A stretch of DNA of 7,603 bases from Acidimicrobiaceae bacterium (GTDB lineage: Bacteria > Actinomycetota > Acidimicrobiia > Acidimicrobiales > RAAP-2). Under the pieces are notes generated by a model. The model was given only the letters and a program-made list of their open reading frames with translations. It ran no database searches and had not been told where the DNA came from. Within the stretch, counting starts at the first letter, position 1. Every line of letters begins with the position of its first letter. The DNA is taken from contig JAUTXB010000041.1 of assembly GCA_030838245.1 (NCBI GenBank), forward strand, positions 1 through 7,603, given 5' to 3'. Made by a program: the position numbers and the translations under genes. Shown here piece after piece: positions 5,409-7,603 of this stretch.

Positions 5409-7454
5409 GTGAACCGACTCGCCACAGAGACGAGCCCGTACCTCCGCCAGCACGCCGGCAACCCGGTCGATTGGTACCCGTGGGGCGACGAGGCCTTCGC
5501 CCGGGCCACGGACACCGATCGGCCGATCTTCCTCTCGATCGGGTACTCGGCATGCCACTGGTGCCACGTCATGGCTCACGAGTCCTTCGAGGACACAGAG
5601 ACGGCGGCCATGCTCAACGATTCATTCGTCTCGATCAAAGTGGACCGAGAAGTGCGGCCTGACGTCGACGCCGTCTACATGGAGGCAGTCCAGGCCCTTA
5701 TCGGGTCGGGAGGGTGGCCGATGAGCATGTTCCTGACACCCGACGGCCGGCCCTTCTTCGGGGGAACGTACTTTCCCACTCAGGACCGCCAGGGCACGCC
5801 CTCGTTCCGCACGGTTCTCAGCGCCCTCACCGATGTGTGGGCTGATCGCCGATCGGAGGTGGAACAGCAGGCCGACGAGTTGTCCCGGGCCGTCGCCGAA
5901 CGCTCGGTGATCGCCCGACCCGCTCCGTCGAGTCCGGCCGGGTCCGACCCGGCGGCGCCAGTTGGTGGGCCGGCCGGGGAGCCGGCAACGCGGTCCGACC
6001 TTCTCGACGCGGCGGTGAGCGAGCTGGCCGACCGATTCGATCCCGCTTGGGGCGGCTTCGGACCGGCGCCGAAGTTCCCCCACCCGACCCTGGTCGACGT
6101 GGCCCTACGCCATGCCCAACAGACCGGTGCCGCTCTCTCCCTCCAGATGGCCACCACCACCCTCGACGCCATGGCCGCCGGCGGCATACACGATCACCTG
6201 GGCGGTGGGTTCGCCCGATACTCGACCGACGGCCACTGGTTGGTGCCGCACTTCGAGAAGATGCTCTACGACCAGGCCGGGCTGCTCCGGTCCTATGTCC
6301 ACGGCTGGCAGGTCACCGGGAACGCCGACTACCTGACCGTGGCCGAGCGCATCATCGACTACGTGCGCTCTGAGCTGGCTTCGCCGGCCGGCGGCCTCTA
6401 CTCCGCCGAGGATGCCGACTCCGAAGGGGTGGAAGGCAAGTTCTACGTCTGGACACCTATCGAGGTCACCGAGGCGGTGGGCCCCGAGTCAGCCGCCGAG
6501 GTCGGCGACTGGTTCGGGGTGACGCCAGGTGGCAACTTCGAGGGTTCGACCATCTTGCGGCGGCCACTGGGCGCGCCGCTGACCGGGTCGCCCACGGTGG
6601 AGGACAGCCGACGCCGGCTCTTCGAGTACCGGAGCCACCGGGTCCGCCCCGGTCTCGACGACAAGGTGCTAACCGAGTGGAACGCCATGTTCTGCTCGGC
6701 TGTGGTCGAGGCGGCGTCGGCCACCGGACGAACCGACTGGGCCGAACTGGCTACCGGCGTGGCCGAGTTCCTCTGGCACAAGCTGCGGCGACCCGAGGAC
6801 GGGCGATGGTTGCGGTCCTGGCAGTCGGAGGGCGGTGCCCGGCACCTGGCCTACGCGGCCGACTACGCCTGGCTGGTCGACTGCTTCACCCGCCTGGGCG
6901 AGCTCACCGGACTAGCCGTGTGGACGGAACGGGCCGCCGAGACGGCTGAGGGCCTCTTCGAGTTGTTCCATGACGATGCCGACGGCGGGTTCTTCACCAC
7001 GGGGCGGGACGCCGAGGCGCTCATCGTGCGGACCAAGGACGTCTTCGACGGTGCTACTCCAGCGGCCAACTCCGTCGCCGCCCTGTCCCTGACCCGCCTG
7101 GCTGCGCTGACCGATTCGGACCGGTTCCGGTCCGGGGCGGCAGAGATCGTGGATCTCCTCGGCGACCTCCTTCCCCGCCACCCCACCGCCTTTGCCACCA
7201 CGCTGCTCGCCGCCCAGCTCCTGGCCGGAGGGACCACCGAGGTGGTGGTGGTCGGGGAACGACCCGACCTGGTCGAGGTCGTACACCGTCGGTGGCTGCC
7301 CGAGGCCGTCCTCTCGTGGGGCGAGCCCACCGCCTCCCCCCTGTGGGATGGCCGTGAGCCCGGGCACGCCTATGTGTGTCGCAACTATGCCTGTCAGCTT
7401 CCCGCTGGTGACCCGGGCACCCTGGCCACCCAGCTAGACGGGCGACTCGGGTGA
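5409..7454 (+). CDS. DUF255/YyaL-type thioredoxin-domain protein
   Basis: Protein of 681 residues, the usual size for the bacterial YyaL / animal SPATA20 family, whose function is not established. It opens with [19 protein letters not shown] (2-20) and DWYPW, the typical family start. A thioredoxin-like domain follows, with the redox motif CHWC (Cys49, Cys52) in [18 protein letters not shown], then KVDREVRPD (77-85) and [21 protein letters not shown] from 101. An alpha/alpha-toroid domain resembling glycosidase or epimerase folds begins near 198 ([12 protein letters not shown] 215-226, [14 protein letters not shown] 261-274, [12 protein letters not shown] 279-290, [11 protein letters not shown] 330-340, [10 protein letters not shown] 417-426). 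It closes with [11 protein letters not shown] (655-665), with Cys657 and Cys662. A Pro/Ala/Gly-rich linker at 170-195 joins the domains. GTG 5409 fits the family start; a TTG at 5337 would add 24 residues within the upstream repeats and is unlikely. No signal peptide; probably cytoplasmic. Confidence 0.95.
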   Translation: MNRLATETSPYLRQHAGNPVDWYPWGDEAFARATDTDRPIFLSIGYSACHWCHVMAHESFEDTETAAMLNDSFVSIKVDREVRPDVDAVYMEAVQALIGSGGWPMSMFLTPDGRPFFGGTYFPTQDRQGTPSFRTVLSALTDVWADRRSEVEQQADELSRAVAERSVIARPAPSSPAGSDPAAPVGGPAGEPATRSDLLDAAVSELADRFDPAWGGFGPAPKFPHPTLVDVALRHAQQTGAALSLQMATTTLDAMAAGGIHDHLGGGFARYSTDGHWLVPHFEKMLYDQAGLLRSYVHGWQVTGNADYLTVAERIIDYVRSELASPAGGLYSAEDADSEGVEGKFYVWTPIEVTEAVGPESAAEVGDWFGVTPGGNFEGSTILRRPLGAPLTGSPTVEDSRRRLFEYRSHRVRPGLDDKVLTEWNAMFCSAVVEAASATGRTDWAELATGVAEFLWHKLRRPEDGRWLRSWQSEGGARHLAYAADYAWLVDCFTRLGELTGLAVWTERAAETAEGLFELFHDDADGGFFTTGRDAEALIVRTKDVFDGATPAANSVAALSLTRLAALTDSDRFRSGAAEIVDLLGDLLPRHPTAFATTLLAAQLLAGGTTEVVVVGERPDLVEVVHRRWLPEAVLSWGEPTASPLWDGREPGHAYVCRNYACQLPAGDPGTLATQLDGRLG

Positions 7455-7455
7455 T

Positions 7456-7462
7456 GGAGGGG
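7456..7462 (+). promoter_or_regulatory. Shine-Dalgarno supporting a TTG start at 7471
   Basis: GGAGGGG lies just after the DUF255 stop codon and 8 nt before a TTG that opens a frame running to the window edge. This is the clearest ribosome binding site in the window. It is the main reason to accept the unusual start codon and suggests translation from a transcript shared with the DUF255 gene. Confidence 0.5.
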
Positions 7463-7470
7463 CGACTCCG

Positions 7471-7603
7471 TTGAGAGAAGACCGGCGAGACCGGGGCCCG
7501 AGCAACGACCCCCATCCGACCCAACCGGGGGGCATCGCACCTGGCGCCGCCGGGTTCGAGCCGGACGCCGGGTTCGAGCCGGACGCCGGACTCGAGCCGG
7601 ACG
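7471..7603 (+). CDS. Unidentified protein, N-terminal fragment with six-residue repeats (runs off right edge)
   Basis: The first 44 codons of an open frame starting at TTG, 16 bp after the DUF255 stop on the same strand, so probably in one operon with it. The N-terminus is highly charged (MREDRRDRGPSNDPHP), then Gly/Pro-rich, then carries three six-residue repeats, AGFEPD, AGFEPD and AGLEPD (27-44), which continue to the edge. The sequence is hydrophilic, acidic in the repeats and likely disordered, with no signal peptide or known domain. Function not recognised. The good Shine-Dalgarno and close spacing support it. The rare start and low-complexity GC-rich sequence, which stays open by chance in several frames, count against it. 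Confidence 0.45.
   Translation, partial: MREDRRDRGPSNDPHPTQPGGIAPGAAGFEPDAGFEPDAGLEPD
7549..7602 (+). repeat. 18-bp tandem repeat, three copies to the window edge
   Basis: The unit GCCGGGTTCGAGCCGGAC occurs at 7549-7566 and 7567-7584 without change, and at 7585-7602 with two substitutions. The array may continue beyond the window. The period is six codons and keeps the TTG-initiated frame open, encoding AGFEPD-type hexapeptides. Near-identity suggests recent expansion by slippage. Confidence 0.9.

Noticed and set aside
5240..5572. Extension of the SDR frame upstream to a start at 5572
   Set aside because: It would overlap the start of the divergent DUF255 gene by more than 160 bp. The Rossmann fold begins immediately after ATG 5239, and the extra residues have no SDR features.
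7549..7602. 18-bp tandem array as a CRISPR or an origin iteron set
   Set aside because: There are no spacers between units, the unit is too short for CRISPR, the period is in frame with a supported start, and no replication gene is near.

Overview
The window is GC-rich, densely packed bacterial DNA, with most third codon positions G or C. It carries most of the classical (o-succinylbenzoate) menaquinone pathway. Base composition, a compact MenE and several start codons set up for leaderless transcription suggest an actinomycete-type organism (Actinomycetota, perhaps Acidimicrobiia). This placement is inferred; there is no rRNA or other phylogenetic marker in the window.

Layout, left to right: the 5' end of menD (minus, running off the left edge); menH (plus), divergent from menD with 14 bp between the start codons; menB followed by menA (minus, one transcription unit with a 30 bp gap), convergent with menH; menE (plus), divergent from menB across a very short shared promoter region; a classical short-chain dehydrogenase/reductase (SDR; minus), convergent with menE; a DUF255/YyaL-type thioredoxin-fold protein (plus), divergent from the SDR; and the start of an unidentified TTG-initiated reading frame at the right edge, with an in-frame 18-bp tandem repeat.

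Metabolic logic: MenD makes SEPHCHC from isochorismate and 2-oxoglutarate. MenH eliminates pyruvate to give SHCHC. After dehydration by MenC (not in the window), MenE activates o-succinylbenzoate to its CoA thioester and MenB closes the ring to DHNA-CoA. MenA prenylates DHNA at the membrane. Pathway steps with no gene here are MenF, MenC, the DHNA-CoA thioesterase and the final methyltransferase. The genes sit in alternating orientations, unlike the single-strand menF-D-H-B-C-E operon of enterobacteria. The SDR and the DUF255 protein have no established role in this pathway.

The most interesting non-coding signals are: (1) a symmetric TTAGGCTAA element between menB and menE that reads as a -10 hexamer on both strands; (2) three direct repeats of about 29 bp at a 32-33 bp period, just upstream of the DUF255 gene's putative leaderless promoter; (3) a two-copy 37-bp-period repeat with hairpins between the convergent menE and SDR genes. 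No mobile element, CRISPR array, tRNA or rRNA was seen. I found no convincing wholly new multi-gene system; the novelty candidates are regulatory.
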